From positions 11,667,601-11,731,600 of the forward strand of contig CM073322.1 of the NCBI GenBank assembly GCA_037043015.1: a stretch of DNA of 64,000 bases, given 5' to 3'. The DNA is from Bryum argenteum. Taxonomy: Eukaryota; Streptophyta; Bryopsida; Bryales; Bryaceae. Below are positions 40,451-51,700 of the stretch, one piece after another (the stretch's first letter is position 1; each line of letters begins with the position of its first letter). The position numbers and the translations under genes were made by a program. The notes beneath the pieces were generated by a model. It had not been told where the DNA came from. It ran no database searches and saw nothing but the letters and a program-made list of their open reading frames with translations.

Positions 40451-40840
40451 TTAAATTGTTGAATTCGTAGATTACATGCCTAAAACTGTCCCTTCCTTTT
40501 CACAAGCATTACATATATTACACAATGAGTCATTTGTGTAACCAACCAACCACACAAGGCACCTCACATGTACAACATTTGTAGGTCTTATGAGCCTTTC
40601 TTATTACCTGCTAAGTTATATCATATATATTTTCACAGTCTCATTTGAATGCTTGATTTTATGCTTGATAGATCCTATATTTGTAGTTGATTGTTTTACT
40701 ATACAAGGGAAGGTTATCGTCGACCCAACAATAATCTAAAATCTTAAGAAAGTGCAGACCGTCTCAAATTAATTGCTAGAATGTTAAGGCAAAAGTTTCA
40801 TGATGATCATTTTGTCTCAAAATAACAAATATGACCTTAA

Positions 40841-41100
40841 CCCCTAACTCTCCTTAAAACCCGAAACGGGTTTTGGAGGTTCCCGCAGGAGAAAAACTCA
40901 GCCAACTTTGGCCATTATAATCTCACAAATGAGGAAGAATGAACGGTTCAAATTTGGTATGTGAGATGAATGTCAAGTGAACTTTGAGATCTTACGGTTG
41001 AATCTTTCAAATAATGCTTGGATTGAGATTTCTTGAGCTGAATCTGAAGGAAGGTCAAATTTTGTAACTTAGACTGTTTTGCAACAAGGAGAGTTAGGGG
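40841..41100 (+). mobile_element. TTAA-flanked TIR element, family T1, 260 bp (best preserved)
   Basis: The perfect 15-bp inverted ends CCCCTAACTCTCCTT and AAGGAGAGTTAGGGG are flanked by TTAA (40837-40840 and 41101-41104). The interior has GGAGGTTCCCGCAGGAG, TATAATCTCACAAATGAGGA and GAACGGTTCAAATTTGGTAT. No coding frame. Confidence 0.92.
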
Positions 41101-42149
41101 TTAAATTAAGTTCTACCTTAGAAAGCATTCACAGGATTCAAGTTTTTTTTTTAGCAACCTTATCACAAGATGCTTAATCCTCAATCAACAATAAGTCTAG
41201 GAAACTGTTAATTTAGTAGCCATGAAAGATCAATATGAGTACACATGCATCTCTTTGAGTCTAAGCACACATGAGACTGTCAATTAAATGCAGAGAGCTG
41301 TCAACAGGCAATTTATCAAACTTACAGTGCAAACTCCTGAGAGTACTACATGTCAGCACAGTATACATACACAGTAGAAATGGGCAAGTACATCTGTCAA
41401 CAATGATTTCAAAATGCACAGCCAACAGAGCCACATGCCTCGAAATTCAAGTCAATGAAAAATTGTAAGTACATTACAATTGACACCTCCAAGCTCCTGG
41501 GAAATTTGTTATGTCCTCCTTTTAAAAATAAATAAAATTCCATATCAATTTCATCCAACAATGGATGAATGCACAGGTTTTTGGATGGTGTTTCAACTCA
41601 AAATCTTAAATTTGAAGTTATGTAAAAAGTATGTTTTATATGATAGTCTTACTTAGATCCACTAGTAAAAATTGGTGTCCAAGATTTTTCCGGAATTACG
41701 AACCACCTATTTTTTTTCCTATCCTCAAATCAATCAACCAAAACTAGTGTAGATTTTTATTACTGTAGTAGAAAAAACCACACTAGTATTGAATGATGAA
41801 AATTGACAATTGTAATAATTGATTGAAGTACACAAAGTTATAGAAAAAATAAGTGGTTCCAGAATGTAACTTGAGGCAAATTTTGGACATCATTTTCTAC
41901 TAGTGAAATGCAAAGATGTTTTGGATAGATAGATATCCATTCATAGAATGATTGCTCTTACTAGCCTTCATTAATCCTTTTTTGCACGCAAGGCCTTGGA
42001 TAGGTGTACGAATGTTCAAGCCTTGGGATATTTTTCGGCCGTATCATGACTGTAAAAGGTTAATTCCATAACAACCAAGGAGCTTTCTAATTGTGATACA
42101 TGCAAAATCTCTCTTGAAAATTAGTAAAACAAAAAATAAATAAGAACAC
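41101..42149. other. Intergenic, no gene seen
   Basis: AT-rich spacer between transposable elements; only short frames. Confidence 0.45.
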
Positions 42150-42500
42150 GAGACCCTTGTGGGGTTGGCGTGGATAAAATGCCCGTTCAACGTAACCTTG
42201 ATGATATGCCCACATGACTTAACAACAATGACATAGGACTTGTAACCCCTCAGAGGGTGGACACTATAACCACATGTAGTAACTACTAATCATTAAACTA
42301 ATGACCAAATATTTTATTACAAAGTTGTAATTTGTTTGTTGATTTTCTTCAGAGTGGTATAAATGTAGGTTATCGATCCAGTTGGTTATCACTTTGTTGA
42401 CATTACCAGGTTATTTGGTAAAGATACTGCTCTGAACGATGGTATGGGTTCGAATCGCTATGGTCTCGTTTGACCATCGTTTCGCACAACAATGGTATCT
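42150..42500 (+). repeat. Dispersed repeat family R, copy 3
   Basis: GTGGGGTTGGCGTGGATAAA, TGATGATATGCCCACATGAC and AACCCCTCAGAGGGTGGACA match copies 1 and 2. The later section (42375-42460), GTTGGTTATCACTTTG to GGGTTCGAATCGC, matches 31635-31715 and holds a tRNA-type B box. An A-rich tract precedes the left border (42130-42147). Confidence 0.65.
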
Positions 42501-42717
42501 GTTGAGGTGTACTAATATTATATCAAATTGGGCCCACATACCCTTTGTATGACTATATTACTTTCTTTATAAATAAAGATGGTTAAAAGAGCACTATAAG
42601 AAATACAAAATTATATTTATAGAGGGCAAAGATGAAACTGTGTCGAAGTTTTGCCGCATCGATCAATTTCATTGTTTGCTGCTTCAAATGCAGCTTTTTG
42701 TATGAAATCCGTATATG

Positions 42718-42960
42718 CCTTAAAATCGGAAACGGGTTATGGAGGTTCCCGCAGAACTCAGGCAACTTTAAGCATTATAATCTCACAAATGAGGAAGAAT
42801 GAACGGTTCAAATCTGGTATGTGAGAAAAATGTCATGTGAACTTTATAATCTTAAAGTTGAATATTTTAAATAATGCTTAGATTGGGATTTTTTGAGCTT
42901 AATCTAAAGGAAGGTCAAGTTTTGTGACTCATACCGTTTTGCATCAAGGAAAGCTAGGGG
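42718..42960 (+). mobile_element. TTAA-type TIR element, family T1, left end lost
   Basis: Very similar to 40841-41100 (GGAGGTTCCCGCAG, TATAATCTCACAAATGAGGA, GAACGGTTCAAATCTGGTAT) and ends AAGCTAGGGG followed by TTAA (42961-42964). The first ten or so bases of the left TIR and its TTAA are missing. Confidence 0.82.
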
Positions 42961-42964
42961 TTAA

Positions 42965-43465
42965 TACATGGATCTTATACAGACAGATACTTGACTAAAC
43001 GAAACCACTATACAGGACATAGTACACAATGTATCTGACATAATCCTTGCAGAATACAAAAGAGTTTTTATGTACAGTACAGAATGTCATCAAGATTTTA
43101 ACCTAAAGTTCTAGTATATGGACAGATGGTGTAAAAACACTACCACAACCTTCAAGCTGTAACAAAAAAGTTCACTCGCTGTTTGTGCTTCCCAGTACTG
43201 GACTGCAATACTTTCCGATTATACATTACTTAGTTCTTCAAAACGAATAGAAGCAATCTTCTATCCGTTCTTAATCTTCATCGTTCTGCACCTTTCAAGC
43301 TCTGCATACATTTTCTATGCACATCGTCTAGGCAACTTCTGATATATGATCTGATAGCTCCCCTGCCAGACCTTGGTTTCGGTGTCCAACACGAGTCATT
43401 CACAGATGGAGAAGAGTTAGATCGTGCAGGAGCGTTGATGATATCGAATCTTTCATCATCGTTCT
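42965..43465. other. 3' flank of the DRP4-like gene
   Basis: Downstream of the minus-strand stop codon at 43466-43468; likely 3' UTR and spacer. No other feature. Confidence 0.4.
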
Positions 43466-45642
43466 TCAGGTGGTGAATTTAGAAAGAAGAGCCAAGCAAT
43501 CTTTAAGGGTGGCAACACGCAGCTCAAGACGGGAACGATCGATTGCACTTTTGGTATCCTCTTGCATGAGAGCTTGCAGATCGTCCTCACCACCCGGCGA
43601 TGCCCACGAATGACTCACCATCTTCTGGTATAGGGCATCAAGAGTGGTACGCTGCAATGCACACCGAATCTCCAGTGATATCTCGTCAGCGAGCCGTTTC
43701 TGCACCACCTTCCGGTACAGTGCCGCAATCACCTTCATCGACCATGCATCCATAAAATCCTCAACCTTGTGACCACTAATCTCCTTCAAGAATATCATTT
43801 CCTCACCTTCAATCTCCACAACTAATCGGTTCACCATATGTCCATGTTGGTCATTAAAGGAAGTAACTTCGCCTCGACTGTTCCTCTCGCTTTGTTCTAG
43901 AGCAAGAATTAGCTTCTTGAATGTGGCGGTGTAGTTACTGTTCCTGGTGAAGGTGATGGTGCGCTCCTCCTCCAGCATGTACGCAACAAACTCCATTGTT
44001 CTAAATCTCACCTCCTCTAGGACCTCTTCTGCAGTTCTGGCCCAAAGTTTAACAAGACGTGGATACCCTTGACCGCAGAACTTGATAATACGAACGACAA
44101 CGTCACTTGCGTACTCAAAGCTCTCCTCCACAAGTGAAGTGCATGCTAATGCGATGCTGTCGATCTGTTTCCTCATCAAATGCTGCAGCGGTAAAACAAT
44201 CCTTCCTTGGTATCCTTCCATCAGCATCTGAATCTCTTCTGTTTGCGACTCCTCCTGAAATATACGACCTGCATCGTGAAGATCGTCCGCAAATTTCTGG
44301 AACTTCTCGTGACATCGGGCAGTGAATCGGAGATGGGGGTCTTCAGGAAACTTCGTGAAGTTCCCTTCACGCACGACCTCATCCAGTGTCTGGTGCAGCT
44401 TCTGGCGTATCTGGAAAAAGAGTGACTTTGGGTCTTTGACTTCTTTCGGAAGTCGGTCAAGTTCCTGCATACGTCTCACAAGTGCCTTTCTCACCTGCTT
44501 CAGGATCTTGGGCATGCACCCCCTCACCATCTCCGATTGGATCGTCGTCAGGTTGCGTGCAAGTGCTGGGATGCCCACCATACTTCGGTCAAGCTTTCTG
44601 AGGGCTTCGTGAGACTCGAACAGCTCCTTCTCACGAACTCTGGCGATGGCGATAGAGTCGTCTGAGTCAGTGCGATTGCGCACACAAATGTAATTAAGGC
44701 CCACGTTGACAGCGTCCGTGGTCACTTTCTCGACCAGACCTTCAGGGGCTTTGTCCACCTTGGTGATGACAATCAACGTGCGCTTACCTTCTTTGTCCAC
44801 TTGCTGCGACATGCGAATCGACTCACAAGTCGGAAAGTCCACTTGAGCGGACAAGACATTGAGGATGATGCTCTCCTCAGGCTTAATGTAATGCATGATC
44901 ATGTCACTAATGTGCTCGGAGATATTCTCTGGCTGGCCGTGGACAGGAACACGTGTAATACCGGGAAGATCCACCATGGTCAAGTCGGGTGCATGCGGCT
45001 TTCGTACGAGCAACTGAATGGGTATGGCTTTCACGCCTTTGCTGGTGCCCGCTAGATAGTTGGTCGCCTCATTGATTGCCGCCTCGATCTGAACCTCCCC
45101 GTTAACCACTTTATCCTTCACGTCGTCATAGTCCATTGTGATGGTCGAGTCGGACGCAGAGGCGCAGGATCGGAGTCTGAGCACGAGAGGCACTCGGGTG
45201 GCAATGCCTTGGCCTCGCGGCAACGTGATGCCTGCCAGAGACTCCAACACGCTGCTCTTGCCGCTGCTCTGATCGCCGATCACGACGATGGTAGGCAGCT
45301 GGACGTTCTCCTCCGTCACTCCCAGCGCTCGAAGCTTGTCCACCAAGTCTAGCATCGGCCGGATATCCCGTTCGAATGTAGCCTCCAGTGTGTTGGTCTC
45401 CTGCTGGGTCCCCACCTTGCTGTCCCCTTCGGCAGTCACCTGGTTCAAACGGCCAGAAAAACCGCACATGAGACCAATCATTCCGTTCCTCTCCTTCAAT
45501 ATGCACCATTCACTCTTCCCAATTCGCATGAGCGACGAAAGTCTCTTACACAGAATTCGAACGAAGCGGATTGCATAACTAGAATCGAAATGAAGCTTCG
45601 GAAGTTGTTTTAAAAGGAGAGGCTTACTTGCAGAGTCGACAT
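43466..45642 (-). CDS. Mx-like dynamin-related GTPase (DRP4 type), copy 1, intact
   Basis: Large GTPase of the Mx/DRP4 branch of dynamins. Exon 1 is only five codons (45642-45628, MSTLQ); exon 2 is 45439-43466, giving 662 residues. G1 GDQSSGKS is at about 60-67, G3 DLPGITRVPV at 162-171 and G4 TKVD at 231-234. A stalk follows, with a GED-like end (KRLADEISLEIRCALQRTTL). No PH or proline-rich domain is present, as expected for Mx-like proteins. An ATG at 45527-45529 also opens the frame, but it lies in what is an intron by comparison with the copies at 57092 and 61833, which share the short exon and CAA/GTAAGC junction. Plant DRP4 function is poorly known; animal Mx proteins act against viruses. 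Confidence 0.85.
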
Positions 45643-46727
45643 CAGTGACGCGAATTGTAAGTGTTGCCTCCTGATTTCTAGAGTTGCTGTATTGAGCTCG
45701 TCAAAGTAAATCAGCTGTAAGAGGATGAGAACAACGTTTTCACGTCACAAATCACAGGCGCGGAGTGAGTGATTTGTCCCGACGTTCAGTCGTATGGAAT
45801 TTGGGCACTGGGATCTTTGCGTGTGTTAGTTGGCTCCTCTACTTATACATTCACTGCCACTAATTACTGCTTCGGTCGAATCCCCAACTTTATCGAGTTT
45901 CGAGGTCGAGTCACACTGCCGTCGCATGTACACCGCCGTTTCTGATTTTCCAAGGGAGCCGTCAGATTCTCTCTGAGGTGAGCGGAACTTATGATGAAAA
46001 TTAATCTTCTGGGCATGGCTCTCGTAAACTGGTTCAAGAAACGTTATTTTAAGTGTTCATAAGTATGGAGAAATCATACACTAAGGTAGACTGTTGGGTA
46101 ATGGCAGAATAACAAGATTGGCTAAAAATGGCCAGCTATATTGTGCTTTGCAGGTGTAGAAAATAGCTTTGGATGCTAATTTTCAACGTACTCGCAATGA
46201 ATATTTTTCAGTGCGCCATTATGGAACACCTACAACCTACAAGTCCAACTTCAAAAACTCATAACAAATTCTACAAGGGTCCGTAAATAATGATTTCGGC
46301 ATGATCAATCTTCTATTACTTTGTCCATGCACACAATTTCTAGCACAGATAGGATCTCTATACAATTTCATGTGCTGCAATCATCTGATATATGACGAGG
46401 TTGCCGATGTGAGAATGAAGAAAGTTAAGTCTCGTAATAATCTTCCAACCCATACATACATGTTGATGCACATCCCGGAGGTGCACAACGAAATTCTGAT
46501 AAGATCTGATGGCATCCTGAACTAGTATATATGTACAGAACCTGTTGGAGAGAAAAGTATAGTCTCAAAATGTGAAACGTGTAGCAAGAAAGCTAATCAT
46601 ATATGCTACGTGATTATGATATGGTCACTGTAACAAAACCTGATCAGCTCCAAAATACAACATCGGAGGGATGAAGCTGTTGTAACAGAGCATGACTCTA
46701 GGACCAAGTCGAATCGCTGATCGTTCT
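45643..46727. other. Upstream flank of DRP4-like copy 1 / 3' flank of copy 2
   Basis: No gene recognised; presumably the promoter of copy 1 up to about 46000. Confidence 0.4.
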
Positions 46728-47885
46728 TCAGGGTACGAATTTGGCCATAAGACCCAAACAATCTTTGAGGGTAGCAACACGCTGCTCCAGACGGGATCGA
46801 TCAACTGCACTCTTGGCATCCTCCTGCATGAGAATTTGCACATCGTCCTCACCACCCGACGATGCCCACGAATGACTCATCATCTTCTGTTGAAGGGCAT
46901 CAAGAGTGGTATGCTGCAATGCGAACCGAATCTCCAGTGGTATGTCGTCCGCAAGCCGTTTCTGCACCACCTTCCAGTACGCTGCCGCGCTCACCTTCAT
47001 CCTCCATGCATCCTGATACTTCTCATCCTTGTCGTAAATTTCCTGTAAAGATATCTGTTCCTCATCTGCTCTAAACTCCACGACCAGGGGGATATTCTTA
47101 TCTCCATATCGATCGACTTTGGCAATAACATGGCCCTTATTGTCTCGAGTACTTTGTCCATGAGCAAGGTTCACCTCCTCTAATGTGGCGGTGTAGTAAT
47201 CGTTCGTGGTGAAGATGATGGTCCGCTCCTTCTCCAGCATGTGCGCAACAAACTCCATTGTTCTGATTCTCTCCTCCTCGAAGGCCTCTTCTGCAATTCT
47301 GGCGCACAGCTTCACAAGACGTGGATGCCCTTGACCGCAAAACTTGATGATATGAAACACAACTTCGCTGGCATACTCGAAACTCTCATCCACAAGTGAA
47401 TTGCATGTTTATGTGATGCTGTCGATCTGCTTCCTCATCAAATGCTGCATCACTGAAATGAGGCAGAAAGTTTGAAAGAGGCATTCGTTGGTGTTCCTCC
47501 ATCAGGATCTTAATTTCGTCTCTTTTGAGACTCGCTCCGAAACTTCTGGCCTGCTCTGTGAGGATCGTCCGCGAAATTCCGGAACTTCTACTTGGCGATG
47601 GCGTTATCTTCTTGGACTGCCTCCGGACGAAACTGATCATCCAAATAATCCAATAACCTGCTCCAGTTGGGCGCACATATCACTAACTATTTTCTCGATC
47701 TCCTTCTATGTGCACCATTCACTGATCGCAGTAAGCGTAAGCAATCAGAATCTCATGTACAGGATGCTAATCAAACGGATCGCGCAGCTAGAAATGTGGT
47801 GAATCTTCGGTAGACCCTCGCGTGAATCGAGTGACTTTGAACCACTAACATGGAGTGGAACGCTTGCTTGCATAGAATCCACCAT
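46728..47885 (-). pseudogene. DRP4-like copy 2, GTPase domain deleted
   Basis: Relics of exon 1 (47885-47868, MVDSMQ) are followed by a GC instead of GT donor, and the acceptor at 47659-47658 is still present. Exon 2 reaches a stop after six codons and then jumps straight to the KFxxFADxxHxAG stalk block (near 47590); the whole GTPase domain is missing. Further frameshifts follow, including a TAA in the ITVTCN-equivalent segment at about 47410. A 221-codon frame (47393-46728) still encodes the distal stalk and GED, from SFEYASEVVFHIIKFCGQGH to LKDCLGLMAKFVP. It cannot be a GTPase. Confidence 0.88.
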
Positions 47886-48721
47886 TGAGGCTGGCGGACT
47901 CAACAATTCCAGAGCTGCTTGTGATGGGCTCATCAAGGTAGATGTCAGAGACTCCGAATTGGGATTTAGGGTTTAACGAGAGCATGCTTGGACTCACGTT
48001 ATGAAGAGTGATGCAGAATTTGAATTGAATCTACCCAACATTCATGGGCAGCACTGCCGCTTGTGTAAAGTGATCAATAGACTATTATTTTATGTTGAGC
48101 CTCAAAGTTCAAGACGGGTGTGTAACTTACTGAAACGAAGCTGACGCTTGTGTAAATTAGAGAAGGTGCAGCTGAAGTTGAATAAGATAGAGTGTGTTCG
48201 AGAATTTACTAGGACTCCGGTCAAATAACACCAATGAATGAGAAAGCATTTCTTCCATTTTAGGTGCATGTTGCTGTAAGTTATTTGGTTCAATGTCATA
48301 TGAACAGTAAGTGAAGGATACTTCGACGAACATCCAACAGTTTCCAGCATGTTGGTGATTCTACCAGTATTTGATCGACCCCGAAACGCCCTACTTCCAA
48401 AATCACATGGACGCAGTTTGAAATGCTAGTTTAATCGTTACCCCGAGGCACCACTCCCAGAGTTAGAAGATGAGCCCCAGCAATGATTTGGGTTCTTCAG
48501 TAACATGGGAACTCGCGGCTCCAATCTGATACACTTCTTCTCCGAGCAGCCTACTTCACTTTCACTGTCACTGCTCTAAGCTTCAAGTTCATCAAGTGAA
48601 GCGTAAATGCTGCTAAAGAAGCAATGATGTCACAATGACATAAGAGTACTTGCACTCGAGATACGTGGGTGGTGCAGCATATATTGCATCGTCAAAAAAG
48701 GAAACCTGGAAATAGTTGTGA
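47886..48721. other. Spacer between DRP4-like copy 2 and RH50
   Basis: No gene seen. A TTTAGGGTTT telo-box-like motif lies at 47968-47977, upstream of the copy 2 start. Confidence 0.45.
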
Positions 48722-51700
48722 TCAAGTCTCGTAATCAGTCCCAGGAATGTCGTGAATGGGACGTCCTTTCTCGTTTCGATCCATAATGCGCCTCGCCATG
48801 GCCACTTGTTTCCCTAGAGCGAACACGAACACCTTTCCCGTGCCTCCTGCACCGCGAGCAGTCCTGCCTACTCGTCTTACATACTCACTTGGATCTCGAG
48901 GAAAGTCAAAGAGAACCACATGCTCCACATCGAAAGAGTCCAATCCCCGGGAAGCTCTGCGAGCACCAACAGACCATCGTCAGCTTTGACGCATCAACGA
49001 TCTCATGTCCGTTTAGTAAGGACTACGAAGACTGTCTTACTTCACATGAAATATTCCTCACTAACATCATGACGATATAAAACCTGGCTCTAATTTGAGT
49101 AGACATCTTCAATCAAATTGGTCATTCTGGAACCGCGAAGCTTAGTTGTTTGGTTGATGGTATAACGAGTTGCGTGCTCATGAGATCTTTCGACATTAGG
49201 AAGGTTAAGTTCACTGGAGTGGAAATTCCGTTTAAACAGAAACTTCTTCTCGGTAAGATCCGAGAAGAATTGGAGCTTCTCCTCCAATCGACCATTCTTG
49301 GATGATTCCCAACTTCGAAGATGTTGATGTTGTGAAGAGCACATAATCAGTCTGAGGAAAGACAATTGGATTTTGAGAGGGGTACCTGTCTGTGCAGACT
49401 AGAAATAGATTCTTGCTCGGTGATGATTCCAAAAACTGCTGCATACTCTCAAGCCTCGCCTCTTGTGAAAGGGCTGCATGGTATGGAAGCACCGTAAGCT
49501 TGTTGCCGCTGCGATCGTGGCGATAAAGTGCGTTTTCGACATCTCTGCATGTCTCAATCTGCACACGAGAAACAAATGTTAGTTTCCTGATCGTCATGTT
49601 CAGAAGCAAAAGTCTTGCGCCGTCTCTTACCTTGTTGCAGAAGATTATTGTCTTTGAAACAGGCCTTTGATCCACTAGTTGTAAGAGCACTGCCTTCTTG
49701 CTCAAAAAGGCCTTTTCGGGTGTCTTCTCCTCTCCTTCCGCTCCACTGCAGTCCACCAAGACCTGCTCCCCCAAGGAAATCCGATGAGTATTCAAAATTC
49801 CACATTTTGTCTACAAGAGATTTTTATTGCGTACCAATGTATATGCCATATAAGAAGATGGTGTAAGAAACACCAACCTCTTGAAGACCAACAGCTGTGC
49901 GATGTAGAGTTGGCCCCATCAAAGGAATAGCATCAGGATATCTTGTGAGAAGGCTGTCGTGTATGTCAACAGGAAGAGTTGCAGTCACATGTACATACTG
50001 TACACGCCTCGATGCAGCCTGGTCTAATGTATCTAAGATTTGCGTAAACTCTTCATCATCATACAAGATATCGACTTCGTCCAATACCACACTGCATCAA
50101 AACTAACGCGAGTGAGTACATAATGATCGAAGACACGGATAAATAACCTGATTCGCAACAAGGCTTGAACTCAGTTGCGATCGGACAGGACCCTGCAGTG
50201 ATGAATGAATGCAGCTATGATCTAACAAAAGGGCAGTGCCATACGTCTTTAAGTTGTCAAGCTTGAGCGAGCCTTTCTCAAGGTGTTGAAGAAAACGGCC
50301 TGGAGTGGCAACCACTACATCAGGACCTTGTGCCAGGCTCTCCACTTGAGTCTTCCATTTAAATCCACCTGTCAACACGATGGACCTAAAGGGAGCCCCG
50401 CCTCTTGCAAAAGCCCGGCAAACATTCAAAACCTGCGATATTTATAACTTGTTTCAGCAATATTTCTCCTACATTCATATCATCAACCTTAAGACAATGA
50501 AATTCAAAGGCAAAGCGGAGGCTTTCTCTCATAAGGTAAAAACATCATCCATACTAGATACTTTAACGTCAGCTCAATGACAAACAGAAGCTTTACGTGG
50601 CGTGATGATATGCTCAGAACAATCAACCGCACCAACCTGGACAGCAAGCTCGCTTGTAGGCACCAAAACAAGGACTCGAGGTGGTTTCTTTGATTGCTTT
50701 GTCTGGCTCTTTTCTTCCTCCGCCCGCAACATTTGCACAAGAGGAGCCAAGTAGGCCAAAGTCTTGCCTGATCCTGTTTGATCTGCAACGATACAGCTCT
50801 GCCCTTCCAATATTGGCTTGAATGCCATGGCCTGCAGAATGTCACAACGGTGCCCGCAATGTTATCATAGTGTGGTTAAGTTCATAATCAGTTTGTGGAA
50901 TGGCCGGAGTACTATAACTGATATCCGACTAGGTTCTAGAAATTAACCATCACTTACCTGAATTGCAGAAGGTTTCCTCAACTGAAGGGTCGTCAAAGCA
51001 GCAATAACCTCCTCGGAAGCGCCCACATCCTTAAAGGACTTCGTACTAAAAAACTCTGCAGCAATGCTAGGATCGTAATTAGTGCGAGCCTTCAAGTCCC
51101 GAAACCCACGGGGTTTTACCACGGTCACGTTGCTGGAATCCTTCTCAGCTGAACCAGCTCTGCCGGTTGCAACAGGTTTTTCCACATCCTCTTCCACAGG
51201 TTTGGAGCCTAGCTTCTTGTGTGTCTGTAACCTCAGATCGTCTAAAAGACTTGGCCGCGCCGGAGCAGACTTCTCACGAGGTTTTCGATCTGCCATTCTG
51301 ATCCTTTCGTATTCATCCTCGTCGTCCTCGTCAAGGTCGATAATCCCAGGGTTCATCTCTCCTTGTTTCCAATCCTCCACTCTAACAACTCGCTCTACAT
51401 TCTTCCAAGCAGTGGACTCCCTCTTTGCCGGGACACTCTCTTCTGATGAGTCTCCACTGGAGAATTTGGCTTTGGCTGGTGGCCATTGTTGGTCGAGCTC
51501 CTCCTCCTCGATGGGAAGATTCTGATCAGATGATTGTTCCGTTTCGGTGTTGCTTACAGGAGCTTCATCTACGGAAGAGCTACTCAAGACATGGCCAACA
51601 GGTGGCCAAGCTTGCTCAACATCATCACCAACAGTGATCGAATCAGCATCCAAGCTCGATTTCGGTGCTAGAGAAGGCTCCGATTTCGGTGCTGAAGAAG

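Noticed and set aside
42375..42470. Possible tRNA gene (GGGTTCGAATCGC B box)
   Set aside because: No acceptor stem, anticodon arm or A box in proper spacing; better explained as part of dispersed repeat family R.
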